Below, in pieces: positions 12,201 to 22,466 of a stretch of DNA of 34,956 nucleotides (the first letter of the stretch is position 1; every line of letters begins with the position of its first letter). A program made the translations under genes and the position numbers. The notes beneath the pieces are model-generated. The model was not told the origin of the DNA, searched no databases, and worked only from the letters and a program-made list of their open reading frames with translations. Source of the stretch: Heliocybe sulcata (Eukaryota > Basidiomycota > Agaricomycetes > Gloeophyllales > Gloeophyllaceae). Location: NCBI GenBank assembly GCA_004369045.1, contig ML213529.1, forward strand, positions 338,706-373,661. Reading direction: 5' to 3'.

Positions 12201-12275
12201 TTATCCCTCCTCGTCGTCCATCTCGTCGCACTCGCCTACTGCGTCTCTCCTCTCCCCCTCTTCCTTGACGCCCTC

Positions 12276-14058
12276 TTACTCCTCCTGGTCATGGTCGTGT
12301 GTCCCATCGCACTCGTCAGCGCTATGCGTGCCCCCGGGGCACGACGGCCCTATGCAATGCCTCCCCAGTCCGTCCTTGCGCGTGAACGAGCGGCCACACC
12401 GCTTGCAGAACCATTGCCGGTCCATGTGGTCGATGCACTGCAGGTGGCGGTCCATGTCGCCTTTGGACTTCGTGCGTTTGTTGCAGCCCTCGAGCTGGCA
12501 GATCCACTCAGAGATGCCTTTGCGCATGATCTTGAGCGGCTCGGGGATGGGCCTAGAGGTGGATGGCTTTGAGCCCTTGGGAGGAAGGTTGCTCTGCTTC
12601 TTCTTCGGTTCGAGGTCCTGGAGCTGCGTGGTGGACGAAGAGGCGACGGGATTGCCTCTCGACTGCGTCATCCTGGTCGCGAGCCGCTCGACGTCGAACA
12701 AGTCATAGTCCTCGGGGTTGAAGCTCACCGGGAGGACAAGCTGCGGCACCTTGGTCGCCCTCTGCTTCTGCTTTCCATTGCTCTTCGTCTTTTGAGGCGC
12801 GTAGTCCTCATCCCCGTCGTCGTACGCGCGCTTTTTCCCCTTGCCGGTCTTGCCTTTCGTGCCCTTAGTCGGCTTGGTCTTTGGGTACGCCATCTGGCGT
12901 GGTGGCTCGAGGTTCCGCGGGACCTTGCCGCCCGTGTACGCTCGCGGCGTATCGAACAACGTAGATGGGCCAGAGGTAGTCGCCAACATGGAGGGACGAG
13001 GGCCCGGCATCGCGATCCGCTGCGTGACTGAGGGAGGAGCTCGAGGATGCGCGACAGTCGAAGGTCCCGGTCCTGGCGTGGGGCTCCTCTGGGTTGACGC
13101 TAACCTGGAAGGAGGAGACCTGACCCTTCTAGAAGGATGCGAGGTAGGATAAGGAGCAAAGGGGAAGTCCCTTACGTTTCCTGCGCTTGGCAAGTGTGAG
13201 CGCGAGAGTCGCATACGCTGGCTCTTCCCGCCCGCATATGGCTTTGCAAGATCTCCGTCTTCGTCGTCGGAGATCACAATTGTGGTATGTTCTCGTGCAG
13301 AGAGCACGTCGTAATTGTTCTCTCCCTCGTCGGCAGGCAGAGAGGCACCGGTTGGCATTACCGAGCGACGAGGGGTAGAGATGGATGCGTGGAACGTGTA
13401 GGGCGTTGCCTCGCGTGAACGGTAAGTAAGTCCCGCTGGATTATCGGCAAGGCCAGCCTGGAACACGTCCGCGGGGCTGATGGTGTTGAAGTCAAAATAG
13501 GACATGTCGAAGTAGGTCATGTCGATGTTCGTCGACTGGGGCAGCGGCAGATTCTGTGGCACGGGTGGGAAGGAGAGCGTGTCGGCGACAGGCTCAGGCT
13601 GGAGTGCAAGCATGGTAGAGGAAGTGGATGGTGTCGACTGGACCGTAGGGCCCACCATATCGGAAGGGCTGCTGACCGTGGCATCATATGTAGTTGTCCC
13701 CCTCAATCCGGCCTGCGCGGGGTCTGATGGAGGAAGGACCGCATTGCAGAAGTCCATCATCTCGAGCCAGGAGCTGTAGGTATTTGCGTAGCTAGGGTGC
13801 TCGCTGGTAATGGGTGCGTGTGTCGGCAAGTAGGGTGCGGGTGTCGGTAAGTAGGGTACGGCTGGCTCCCATGTCTGCGCGTTAAGTCAGGCTATATTCA
13901 TTGGTCTCATAGTGGACGACGCGTACCTCGTTCTCGCCCAGTTCGAGCCATGACCAAACATCTCCCGTGTCAGTGTTAGGGTGATTGTCCTGTGGCATCA
14001 ACGCGTTGCCTTGGGTTTGCGACGGTGTCGGCGTATCATGCGGAGGTGATTCAGACAT
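12276..14058 (-). CDS. C2H2-type zinc-finger protein, probable transcription factor (two exons)
   Basis: Exon 1 is 14058-13927 and exon 2 is 13874-12276, joined across a 52-nt GT..AG intron in phase 0, giving 576 residues. The ATG at 14058 is the first in frame. Two zinc fingers sit at the C-terminus: C-x4-C..H-x5-H in the segment [20 protein letters not shown], then C-x2-C..H-x5-C in [19 protein letters not shown], so the second finger is C2HC. The middle is Pro/Ser/Thr-rich and probably disordered. [11 protein letters not shown] is a typical SUMO-interacting motif, and [19 protein letters not shown] plus the following Lys-rich part suggests nuclear import signals. The gene most likely encodes a DNA-binding regulator; its targets cannot be told. 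In-frame acidic codons continue for 24 triplets beyond the stop (see findings). Confidence 0.88.
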
Positions 14059-14276
14059 GTTGAAGTCGTGAACTTGTATACGAGGCGTGTAGTACAAGTA
14101 CGCGTTGTGGTGGCGAGCGTGATTGTGGCAAAGTGTTCAGCGGAGTGGCGTCAAAGCGATGATTGAGTGTCGACCGAGTCTTAAGCAGAGCTGTAACGCG
14201 CGAAGGGAGGTATCAGGCCGGGAGAGGGGCAAAGCTGATAGTTGGGGGATACGATCAAAGGAGAAATGAAGGCGGC

Positions 14277-14283
14277 TTTTATA
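14277..14283 (-). promoter_or_regulatory. TATA box of the zinc-finger gene
   Basis: On the minus strand the sequence GGGTATAAAAGCC lies about 220 bp upstream of the ATG at 14058. This is a close match to the TATA consensus in the right orientation and implies a leader of roughly 190 nt. Confidence 0.6.
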
Positions 14284-14327
14284 CCCTGTGGGTTCCACAA
14301 AGGACGGGTTGCGGGCTCGATCTTGAT

Positions 14328-14362
14328 GTCAAAGTGCTAGGAAGGCGTTCCTGCACTTTGAC
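14328..14362. promoter_or_regulatory. 35-bp dyad upstream of the zinc-finger gene
   Basis: GTCAAAGTGC (14328-14337) and AGGAA (14339-14343) face their exact complements TTCCT (14348-14352) and GCACTTTGAC (14353-14362) across a 4-nt centre, with a single unpaired T. The dyad lies about 45 bp upstream of the TATA box, where a dimeric regulator could bind. Confidence 0.6.
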
Positions 14363-14371
14363 CTTTCGCCA

Positions 14372-14387
14372 CGGCACAGCTGTGCCG
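14372..14387. promoter_or_regulatory. Perfect 16-bp palindrome CGGCACAGCTGTGCCG
   Basis: A self-complementary 16-mer only 9 bp from the neighbouring dyad. Its centre is an E-box-like CAGCTG and its ends are inverted CGG triplets, the half-site type used by fungal Zn2Cys6 regulators. It probably forms part of the promoter of the zinc-finger gene. Confidence 0.5.
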
Positions 14388-14730
14388 GTTGATCGCCTTG
14401 CCGTTCTATTTGGCGAGGTATTCTTCCTCCAGTCCATTCAATACCTATAATTTTGCATAATTCCTGCCCGTAGACGAGGACCCTCTCGTATAACATGTTC
14501 AACAGTGCTCGCCACACCTCTATTATTAGCGCCGAACCTATTTAGGGCGCCGATCGTCATTACAAAATGCAGTGCAAGCGGTCACCGGAGGGAACCGAAT
14601 ATACGTGATCGCTGTAAATGCCGACCTAAATTGAGATGTGGGCTTTGATATATAATATTCACGGGAAATGGCAGGTTATTTTATATATATGTTATATTGT
14701 GTATAGGAATTTATATATATGAAATACATA

Positions 14731-15300
14731 NNNNNNNNNNNNNNNNNNNNNNNNNNNNNNNNNNNNNNNNNNNNNNNNNNNNNNNNNNNNNNNNNNNNNN
14801 NNNNNNNNNNNNNNNNNNNNNNNNNNNNNNNNNNNNNNNNNNNNNNNNNNNNNNNNNNNNNNNNNNNNNNNNNNNNNNNNNNNNNNNNNNNNNNNNNNNN
14901 NNNNNNNNNNNNNNNNNNNNNNNNNNNNNNNNNNNNNNNNNNNNNNNNNNNNNNNNNNNNNNNNNNNNNNNNNNNNNNNNNNNNNNNNNNNNNNNNNNNN
15001 NNNNNNNNNNNNNNNNNNNNNNNNNNNNNNNNNNNNNNNNNNNNNNNNNNNNNNNNNNNNNNNNNNNNNNNNNNNNNNNNNNNNNNNNNNNNNNNNNNNN
15101 NNNNNNNNNNNNNNNNNNNNNNNNNNNNNNNNNNNNNNNNNNNNNNNNNNNNNNNNNNNNNNNNNNNNNNNNNNNNNNNNNNNNNNNNNNNNNNNNNNNN
15201 NNNNNNNNNNNNNNNNNNNNNNNNNNNNNNNNNNNNNNNNNNNNNNNNNNNNNNNNNNNNNNNNNNNNNNNNNNNNNNNNNNNNNNNNNNNNNNNNNNNN
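14731..15300. other. Assembly gap (570 N)
   Basis: Undetermined bases. The left edge is a TA-rich microsatellite-like run and the right edge resumes in AT-rich sequence, so the gap probably covers simple or repetitive DNA. Open frames reported across it have no meaning. Confidence 0.98.
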
Positions 15301-16219
15301 AAATAGATAATCATGTATCCAATTGCACGGATATTTCAACCGTGACTTCCCGATATTGGGCCACATTTACAGGGCAGTCATATATTCAGTTACTGGAAGT
15401 GGGTCCCACGGATGCAAGCTGCGAGCCACGATGCAAGCTGCGAGGCTGCCTAGGCCTTCTCTGTGGCAACACGCGGCAGAAACGAGGGCGCGTTGCAAAT
15501 GTCGCCACCTGATGCTGAACCACTAGATGCACGGGCCAGCATTAGGGCGGGCGTTCATTCTTTGCCCTTGAAGGTGCAGACTACTAGTATTACACTAAGA
15601 AACCGCTCAACAATGCGTCTGAATGTTAGGTGCGCAATTGAGATAGCATGTCTTGTATGCGACTAACATGCCCGATGATTTCTACCACGGTCATTTGTCT
15701 ACCGCTGCAGACTATGTTACGTTTTCACCTGAATTTATGGATCCATAGGCACCAACAAGTGGCGTGCATTGCCCCACAGGACACCCTCGCGCGGGCCTGG
15801 GAATCGTGTCACCGCGAGTCTGGCCTCGCACCGTGTTTCCCCTGTAGATACGCCCGCGACGCACCGTTCGGGCTCGCGTCTTTTTGGTATGATGGCGACG
15901 TACCGTAGAAATAGATTGACGTTTTTTCTACATCGAAAATCAACCGGGAGGACACTGAACAAATTCGAAGAATGCTGGACAAGGTCGCAACGTTCTGCAC
16001 CCTCGCGAGGGGTCTCGCGCCGGGTTGTTTGCCACAGAAATTCGACAGGGCATCCGCTAGTTACTCATCAAATATTTCATGTTTTTGTTTCGGCCGAATT
16101 CCGTCCATAGAATAAATCGCGCCTTCGGCAATGCGTGCCAGCCCGCCGCCACATTCCAGTTCCCACGGCCGCCGCAGGCCTCGAAACCGTGCAAGTCCGC
16201 ATCGTCGCTGCTTGTCGTC
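15301..16219. repeat. Left part of a subtelomeric repeat unit interrupted by the transposon
   Basis: From about 15980 the sequence follows the same order of words as 30005-30220: a GTTCTGCACCCTC block, then a GCGCCTTC block, then CCGCCACATTCCAGTTC and GCCGCAGGC. A third copy of the last part is at about 32520-32600. The unit breaks off exactly at the transposon end (16219) and resumes at 22795. No gene is present. Confidence 0.75.
16214..16219. repeat. Target-site duplication, left copy (GTCGTC)
   Basis: GTCGTC directly abuts the left inverted repeat and is repeated at 22795-22800 directly after the right one. Confidence 0.85.
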
Positions 16220-16246
16220 TATGACGCTCCGTTTGTCCTTTTAATG
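16220..16246 (+). repeat. Left terminal inverted repeat
   Basis: 27 bases starting TATGACGCTCCGTTTG, exactly complementary to 22768-22794. Similarity continues weakly inward through the first CGCAGCGC motif. Confidence 0.95.
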
Positions 16247-16251
16247 AGCTG

Positions 16252-16279
16252 CGCAGCGCGCCCTTGTGTTGCGCAGCGC
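16252..16279 (+). repeat. Left subterminal motifs (two CGCAGCGC)
   Basis: CGCAGCGC occurs at 16252-16259 and 16272-16279. The complementary GCGCTGCG occurs four times at the right end, so the motifs mirror each other about the element's centre, as expected of transposase-binding sites. Confidence 0.7.
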
Positions 16280-16285
16280 TCATAG

Positions 16286-16857
16286 TTTTGAAACTCCGCC
16301 AGGCTATTCTATGTTCGGCGTAGAAAGTGCTTTCGGATGTAATTCTAAGGTCTGAGAATGCAATAGATAGCTGTATACAGTACATTAGACCACATCTGCA
16401 AAAGAAAATTGACCGCCAGGCGCCCGCTTCTTATGACATATCTCAAACACTGAATATGGTATGTCGCGCCACAACCGTACTTTTGAAACTCCGACGAGCT
16501 ACCGTATGTTCGGCAGTAAAAGGTGCTTTCGGATGTAATTCTAAGCTCTAGAAATGTAATAGATAAATTTATACACTAGATTAGAGCATATCTGCGAAAG
16601 AAAGATGACCGTCGGGTGTCTGCTTCTTATGACATATCTTAAATACTGAATATGGTATGTCGCACCACAACCGTAGTTTTGAAACTCCGACGGGCTATCG
16701 TATGTTCGGCCGTAAAAAGTGCTTTCGCATGTAATTCTAAGGTCTAAAAATGTGATCAATAGCTGTATGAACTGGATTAGAGCATATCTGCGAAAGAAAA
16801 ATGACCGTCGGGTGTCTGGTTCTTATAATATATCTCAAGTATTGAATATTGTAGTGG
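16286..16857. repeat. Three tandem copies of a ~195-bp repeat inside the transposon
   Basis: Copies begin at 16286, 16481 and 16677, each with TTTTGAAACTCCG. They continue through GTATGTTCGG, GTGCTTTCG, ATGTAATTCTAAG and a closing ACTGAATATGGTATGTCGC (the third copy ends early, near TTGAATATTGTAG). They are diverged from each other by roughly 10-20 percent. No coding potential. They may serve as extra protein-binding sites or spacing for the left end. Confidence 0.9.
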
Positions 16858-16997
16858 CTGTGCCATCCCAATAGGGTATGTCGCGCCGCAACTGTCTCCG
16901 CTACCGTAAACCAGGCAGGGCGGGCCTCACAACGTCGAATCAGAAAAATAAGGTCTATAATTCAGACAGGTCATACAGGTTGGCATAGACAGGTCTA

Positions 16998-18770
16998 CTA
17001 GTCATCATCCCAAGGATTCGGCTCCAGTTCATCCGACATCTGGATGAATGGCATCCTATCCTCCTGAACACGGTCCTGACCACTGCGACTCGAAGTAGCT
17101 AGCGCTGTGGGGTGCTGATGCCACACCGGAAGATCATCATAGGTGGGGTCAAGCCACATGGGCGGTGGCGGAGTGTTGCCTGTCGAACCAGCCGGGAGAG
17201 GCGTAGTAGGGGACCGAGGGACCGGGATTGGCGACTCCGAGACATCATTGGAAGTTATGGCTTCGGTCAGGCCCGGGGATGAATTGCCGTTGTCATCCTG
17301 GCCACTTGGATTGAAGTCAGGGTCACTTTGAGAGTCATCTTCGATGAATATTGGTTCATTTACTAGTAGATGAAAAAAAAAAAATCAGAGCGCCACTTGC
17401 ATATCCGAGAATGAAAACTACGTACCTTTCAATGTCACCTTGCGCGTCTTGCGTACAGGCCGTGATTGCAGGGGTGATAGCGGCAAAGCTGAATCGGGCT
17501 CCTTCGCTGGGACAGGGTTAAGAGACAGCGAAACATTTTCAGATGTGGCGGTGGACCTACCTTTTCCTTTCCCGCGATCGCCTGCAACGGGTTCTTCGGA
17601 TACGGGCATAATCAGCGGGGATGGCAGTGCTCTCGCCTTCCCTATGAATGCATGTTATCATTAGAATACATGGCAACATTAGGGACGTACCTTTGCCTTT
17701 CCTGTCATCCAAGTCAGGCTGTTCGATATGCAGATCTGTATTGATACCCTCCCCAGTTTGCAAGGTGCCTGTAATATCCTCGTTCGGCTGCGGCTTTCGC
17801 TCGACAAACTTGTTCATGTATAGTGAAGGCGGGATTGGTACGTGCAGACCTGTGCCGCTGTTTATTACATTCAGAGTAATTGCAAATATGAACAACGTAC
17901 CTATCCAGACGGTACGATCCTTCCAGACGCGTCCTTTGGCTCCCTTAAGCGATTCAAAGGCTTCCCCATTTGGCTCGTACTTGTATGTGGAGAGTGTCAT
18001 ACCCGTCTTGTCCAGCAGCTCCCATGTTCGGGCAGGGGGATCAGCAAAACTGTCCATCTGCTCATCAACGTACTGGAAGACCTCGGGAAACAGACCACGG
18101 AGCCAGGCCTCGATCTGCTTCACCGTCCACTTCTGTCCGAAAGCGAGCTTGCCATCCTTTGCCTGCCAAGGCACTGACAGCTTCCAGCCTTCGTAGGTCT
18201 TGTACTGCTTCGGTGCGGGTGCGCTGCTGTGTGACAGCTCACCATCCTCATCTTCCTCCTATTGATAGTCATGAGTATAGATGAATATCAGACAGATATA
18301 CTGTACATTACTAACCAAGCCATCTGGAAGTATTGTTACACGGCCGACCTTGATCATGTTGCGTGGAAGCTTCTCGTCCAAGATGGCACCCTAAATAGTT
18401 GTATTAATATTCCTAGTAAATGAATAGTGTGCTGTATGACTCTACGTACCTGTTCCTTCTTTGCCTTCTTGACTAGAGAACCACTGCCGGAACTTTCGGC
18501 ATTGCGCTTGAAGCCCGAGTTAGTTTCTTTGACTGCGTCCTGCGCAGAGGCTTTGAGTGGGAGGTGCATCCGAGCTGGTTCCTTGTAAGCTGCAAAAATG
18601 TCGCCAATAGATGAGGGGGGAGCAGCTGCTGTCTGGTGTGCAGACTCGAAATGGCCACAGTCACGACACAGGTGGGGCTGGTCAGGATCTTGTTTTAGTC
18701 TGGGGATGTAGCGTACACAGGGACAGTCCTCGCCATCAGTGCGTTTGCCCTGACACGATTTTGCTGCCAT
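16998..18770 (-). CDS. Transposon-borne protein of unknown function with N-terminal Cys/His cluster (six exons)
   Basis: I do not recognise the family. Exons 18770-18450, 18390-18316, 18258-17901, 17849-17691, 17641-17426 and 17362-16998 join in frame to 497 residues. The introns are 49-63 nt, and four of the five start GTACGT. Residues 6-45 hold a compact cluster C6, C16, C18, C35, C38 with H40 and H45, suggesting zinc binding. Residues about 150-265 look like a folded domain (GWKLSVPWQAKDG, QKWTVKQIEAWLRGLFPE, RVWKDRTVWIGLHVPIPPS). The C-terminal ~230 residues are Ser/Pro/acid-rich and probably disordered, ending NPWDDD. It has the same orientation as the transposase and starts 456 bp beyond its stop. 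An accessory DNA-binding or regulatory protein of the element is a reasonable inference only. Confidence 0.82.
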
Positions 18771-19226
18771 AACAGATGATGTGAACGGAGGCGATGGGTG
18801 AAGGGGGGGAACATACGAGTTTTTAATGGCAACCGGAGCGGCCGGAGTCCGCCCGTATCGGTCTCGATGGCCCCACCCCTATGCTGACATGGACCAATGT
18901 TGGTGTATCAGGACTCCTGCTCTGGTCAGACGCACGAAAGCTTGCTGTAATAACTATAGGCACAGTGTCAAGATGTGCAGCAGGTCGTAGAAGAGAAGAG
19001 TTGAAAATAACTATTAACTTTTGAAAAAGTGTACAGTTGTCGTGAGATGCAGTAATAAAGATAAAGTCAGACTGGATATAGAAGCAGACGTAAGAGACAG
19101 AGACGAGCTTCAAGGTGATGATGCAGTGGTAGAATGATGCCAACGATGCAGAGTTGGCCTTGTTGACTTCTGTGGGTCCACCAGCATGAATAAACAGTCC
19201 AAACAGGTCACGAACATGAGACCCAC
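18771..19226. other. Intergenic spacer inside the transposon
   Basis: The 456 bp between the stop of the transposase gene and the start of the Cys/His-cluster gene, both on the minus strand. No further gene seen. It must hold the 3' end of the first transcript and the promoter of the second; no convincing TATA element stands out. Confidence 0.5.
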
Positions 19227-21288
19227 CTATTCGTCATCCTTTGCCTCATCATCTAGTAGGATCCGGCTCATTACGTCGAGTGCTTGTGCCCACTGGACTG
19301 CGCGTGGATACCAGATGTCCACCGGCAATGTTATCTTCAGCTGCGTACCTCTCGTCCCAAATTTGATTGTCTCTTCTTCAGGATAGAACTCATCGTCCCA
19401 TTCTGAAGGCAAGATACCATAGTTTGGCGGCTGAATGCCGTGGAAAGCAACATCCTGCAGTATCTTGTGGAGCTTCTGTTCGCCTTCAGCTGTGTCAAAT
19501 GGGTTGTGACTTCGAGCGACCTTGATTGGCTTGTGACGGATGTTACGGGCCTGATCCACCGCAATCTGTTCGGCCAATCCTTCGAGCTCGTCCTCTGGTT
19601 CTGTGTCATCAGATTCGCTGTCCGACTCATCATGCTCATCCTCCCTTTCGTCTACTGGATGCCCAGCACCAGTTGCATTTGGATGCCTCTGCTGCTCCGG
19701 ACCGTGAGTACTGTAATACCGATCAAGGGTGTCTGGATGGATGTCCTCAAGCGTATCTTCAGTGTATATCCCCTGGGTAGTCTGTCCCAGGAAGCGCAGA
19801 TCCTGTTCGGGGCAGACAGTATAAGTGCATGCAATCAGAGGACATCGTCATATGTACGTACCGCAGGTGAGCGATTCTTTGTCTCACGTCCGGCGATCGG
19901 GTGAGCATTCCATTGTGCCTGGAATTCCACACAATCTGCATTGATGTCACTGAGGAACAGTCGATGGAGCAACCACAGATGGTATGGATTCTTGCGGTCC
20001 AAAGAGTGAAGTCGGCCAAGACGGGTGAAGAAAGCCCTCCATCTACGGGCGAACTGTGTACCCACCTCCACCCAGAGGTGCTCAATTCGAGTGTTCCGAG
20101 TAGATCTGTATTGTATTGGTAAGTCATACGGCTGTGATCTCCTAAACCGGCTGCTTACGATCCCCACATAAAGGATGCTCTGTTCGGACCACGATGCATA
20201 ATCATCCAGACAGAGACAAGAACATTCTCTCCCCCACGGTCACCTCGCACACGAGAAGGCACACCGTACTTCTGGATGGCATCAAAAAACACCTCGAGGA
20301 CGGTGCGGGCCCTATTGTTATTGCTGGCTTTCAAACCGGTAACCTGTATGCACCAATACTTGTTTAGCTGATAATACTAAAGAATAGAAGAGCCAGACTC
20401 ACCGTCCGACAATACCCATCAATAAACCCGTGGATTACGATACCCCACCATATCAATTTGTGATGACCATCACAGTGCCAGACGGCATTAGGGCGAGGCA
20501 CCACGTACTTCTTCCTTTGCATCGCAGTCCGGCGCCGCATGTAGCGGCTGAGCGCATCAACCCGCTGCAGCGACTGTGTGACACGTCGCCTCTGTACCTT
20601 TAAACCATGACTACGTAAAAATCCCATCATGTAGCGTAGCCCAGAGCCTGGCTTCCGATGCTTGAAGATCTTGACAAGTTGGTCCAGCTCGGCGTCACTT
20701 AATTGTGTAAATTGGCGGTCAAGTCCATGCATCTGAATCTGCTCTGTCAGAGTGTGCCGATGAACACCGAGGGCCGTCGCGAGTGCTTCCAGGCTGAGAT
20801 TCCTTTGCTTTGACAGCGCTTCTCGAAGATATTCTGGATTGATTATCTTGCGAGGCCGCCCTTTCTTGCCCGATCGCACCTCTTGCACGAGGTCTATGAA
20901 TCCAATCTTGTTGCGTTCACTGACAGCGATATTAGACAGTCAAATGCATTGTCCGGGTAAAATGCAGTAGTTTCTCTTACACTCCCTCTGCTGACAATGC
21001 AGCCATCTCGAGCTCATAGACAAGAGGAGCCATGGCATGGGCACAGTCATGCGTCCACCCGATAGGTATCCCATCTGCCTGCATACCCTCCAATAATGGC
21101 ACAGCATCATTCACAATCTTCTCTGAGAGTAACCGGAGGTGCACTGAATCACCATCCTCCTGACCAAGGACGGTCTTTGAACTTCGAAACAGATCTTGCA
21201 GAATTACATAGGCATTCTGGATATTAGGGGACCATTCCATGGCTTCACTAGTAGGTAATACAGGAAACTCCGAAGCTATCTGAGCCAT
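19227..21288 (-). CDS. Integrase-core (DDE) transposase, IS3EU-like (five exons)
   Basis: Exons 21288-20981, 20919-20403, 20343-20159, 20105-19863 plus base 19862, and 19802-19227 join in frame to 609 residues; introns are 53-61 nt with GT..AG borders. An AT-hook-like KKGRPRK at residues 121-127 precedes a helix-turn-helix (LSLEALATALGVHRHTL). The catalytic core follows: D253 in VWHCDGHHKL, D310 in VRGDRGGEN and E345 in SSTRNTRIEHLWVEVG, with 34 residues between the last two. ARRWRAFFTRLGRLHSLD and NAHPIAGRETKNRSPADLRF are typical of the integrase-core family common in Agaricomycetes. The C-terminal ~190 residues are acidic. No stop or frameshift is seen and the DDE triad is intact. The frame stays open upstream of 21288 into the BTB gene, but without an earlier in-frame ATG. 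It would cut and join DNA ends at the terminal repeats. Confidence 0.92.
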
Positions 21289-21402
21289 AGCTGTGAGACA
21301 GGTAGCGTCGAAGGAGGAGCCAGTATTTGTTTGTACATTGTTTGCTAGGCAAGTTGTCAAACAAGTCTCCGGCTCATCCCCTGCGCCAAATACACTGACA
21401 AC
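21289..21402. promoter_or_regulatory. 114-bp divergent intergenic region (transposase / BTB)
   Basis: The start codons of the transposase (21288, -) and the BTB gene (21403, +) lie only 114 bp apart, head to head. Any promoters must overlap or be shared, or the leaders overlap the opposite gene. No clear TATA element is visible. The spacing suggests the two genes are co-regulated. Confidence 0.55.
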
Positions 21403-22466
21403 ATGGTAGCCGAGGACCCTGCCAATACGCCAGAGCTCATACGGCACCCGCAGTTCTACTTCCCAGATGGGTCCATCATTCTGAAGGTACGAGCTCTTCA
21501 GCAATCAGCACTGGCCCCTGTTGCTGAGAGTACATGTCAGTCGGAGAATATCATCTATTGCGTGTACGCCAGCATCCTGAAGACCCGGTCGGAGTTCTTC
21601 CAGACTCTCCTGTCGAAGCCACCCCCAGTCCAGACTCACAATGCTGAGCATGGAGCAGAGGAAGTGTCCATGGACGCACCGGAGAAGCTCCAGGATGGAA
21701 AAACAGACGATACTGCCATTGAACTGGCTCCGATCCACAGCGCCAGTGAGTTTGATCATGTTTTGTCATTCCTCTTCGAATCGTGAGTCCCTATATGGTA
21801 CCTGTACGCGAGAACACTCAGTTAATGTGAAATAGATGGGAACACGACAATCGCACCCTGGAAGCCCTCGTTGCCATCCTCAAATTGAGCTCTTTCTACC
21901 TCATTGACAAAGGCAGAGCATACTCCATCAGGATGCTCAGCACTCATCCAGGCTTGAGACCCGCCCACCGACTCTATCTCGCACAGCAGTACCGAGTCTG
22001 CGACTGGATCAAGCCGGCGTGGGAGATGCTCTTCTCGCTCCCGCTCACGCTTCTGACGCACGAGGATGTCCACTTCCTAGGACTTGACGCCATGGAGACC
22101 CTCGCTGTGACCAAGGAGAAAATTATCACTCACCGCCGGCGGCTTGCCCTCAATGCTCCCAAAGTCCAACACAGCTATTTCTGTCGTGACAACGATGCCT
22201 GCACTCGAGCCTGGAGCCACGCATGGTGGGGCGAGTATGACCGCGCGGGAGTCGCTCGGCTTCTCTTGCAGAATCGCGGGCTGACCAGAGAGGAGATCGT
22301 CACCAGGCTGAATCAGATGAATGTCGCCGGAATGGACAACCAGTGCCGTCGGTTCACGCTTGATGCCCTCGAAAGGGCTCCGATGGTAGCTAAACTGGAG
22401 TTAGAGGAATGCGAGAAAGCCCAAGTGATTGACGCATATGAGAAGGCGCTGAAAGACTCGTTGTGA
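21403..22466 (+). CDS. BTB/POZ domain protein carried by the transposon (three exons)
   Basis: Exons 21403-21486, 21541-21782 and 21836-22466 give 318 residues. The N-terminus contains the basidiomycete BTB signature RHPQFYFPDGSIILK followed, once the first intron is removed, by SENIIYCVYASILKTRSEFF. The domain continues to about residue 140 (SEFDHVLSFLFESWEHDNRT, then LVAILKLSSFYLIDKGRAYS). The C-terminal part (LRPAHRLYLAQQYRVCDWI, LTREEIVTRLNQMNVAGMDN) resembles the helical region of large Agaricomycete BTB families. BTB proteins usually dimerise and serve as adaptors for CUL3 ubiquitin ligases or for chromatin regulators. The first intron is 54 nt, a multiple of three with no stop, so retention would insert 18 residues into the BTB fold. 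The gene is wholly inside the transposon and has no visible defect. Confidence 0.88.

Noticed and set aside
14676-15512. Long open frames across the gap
   Set aside because: They consist of undetermined bases.
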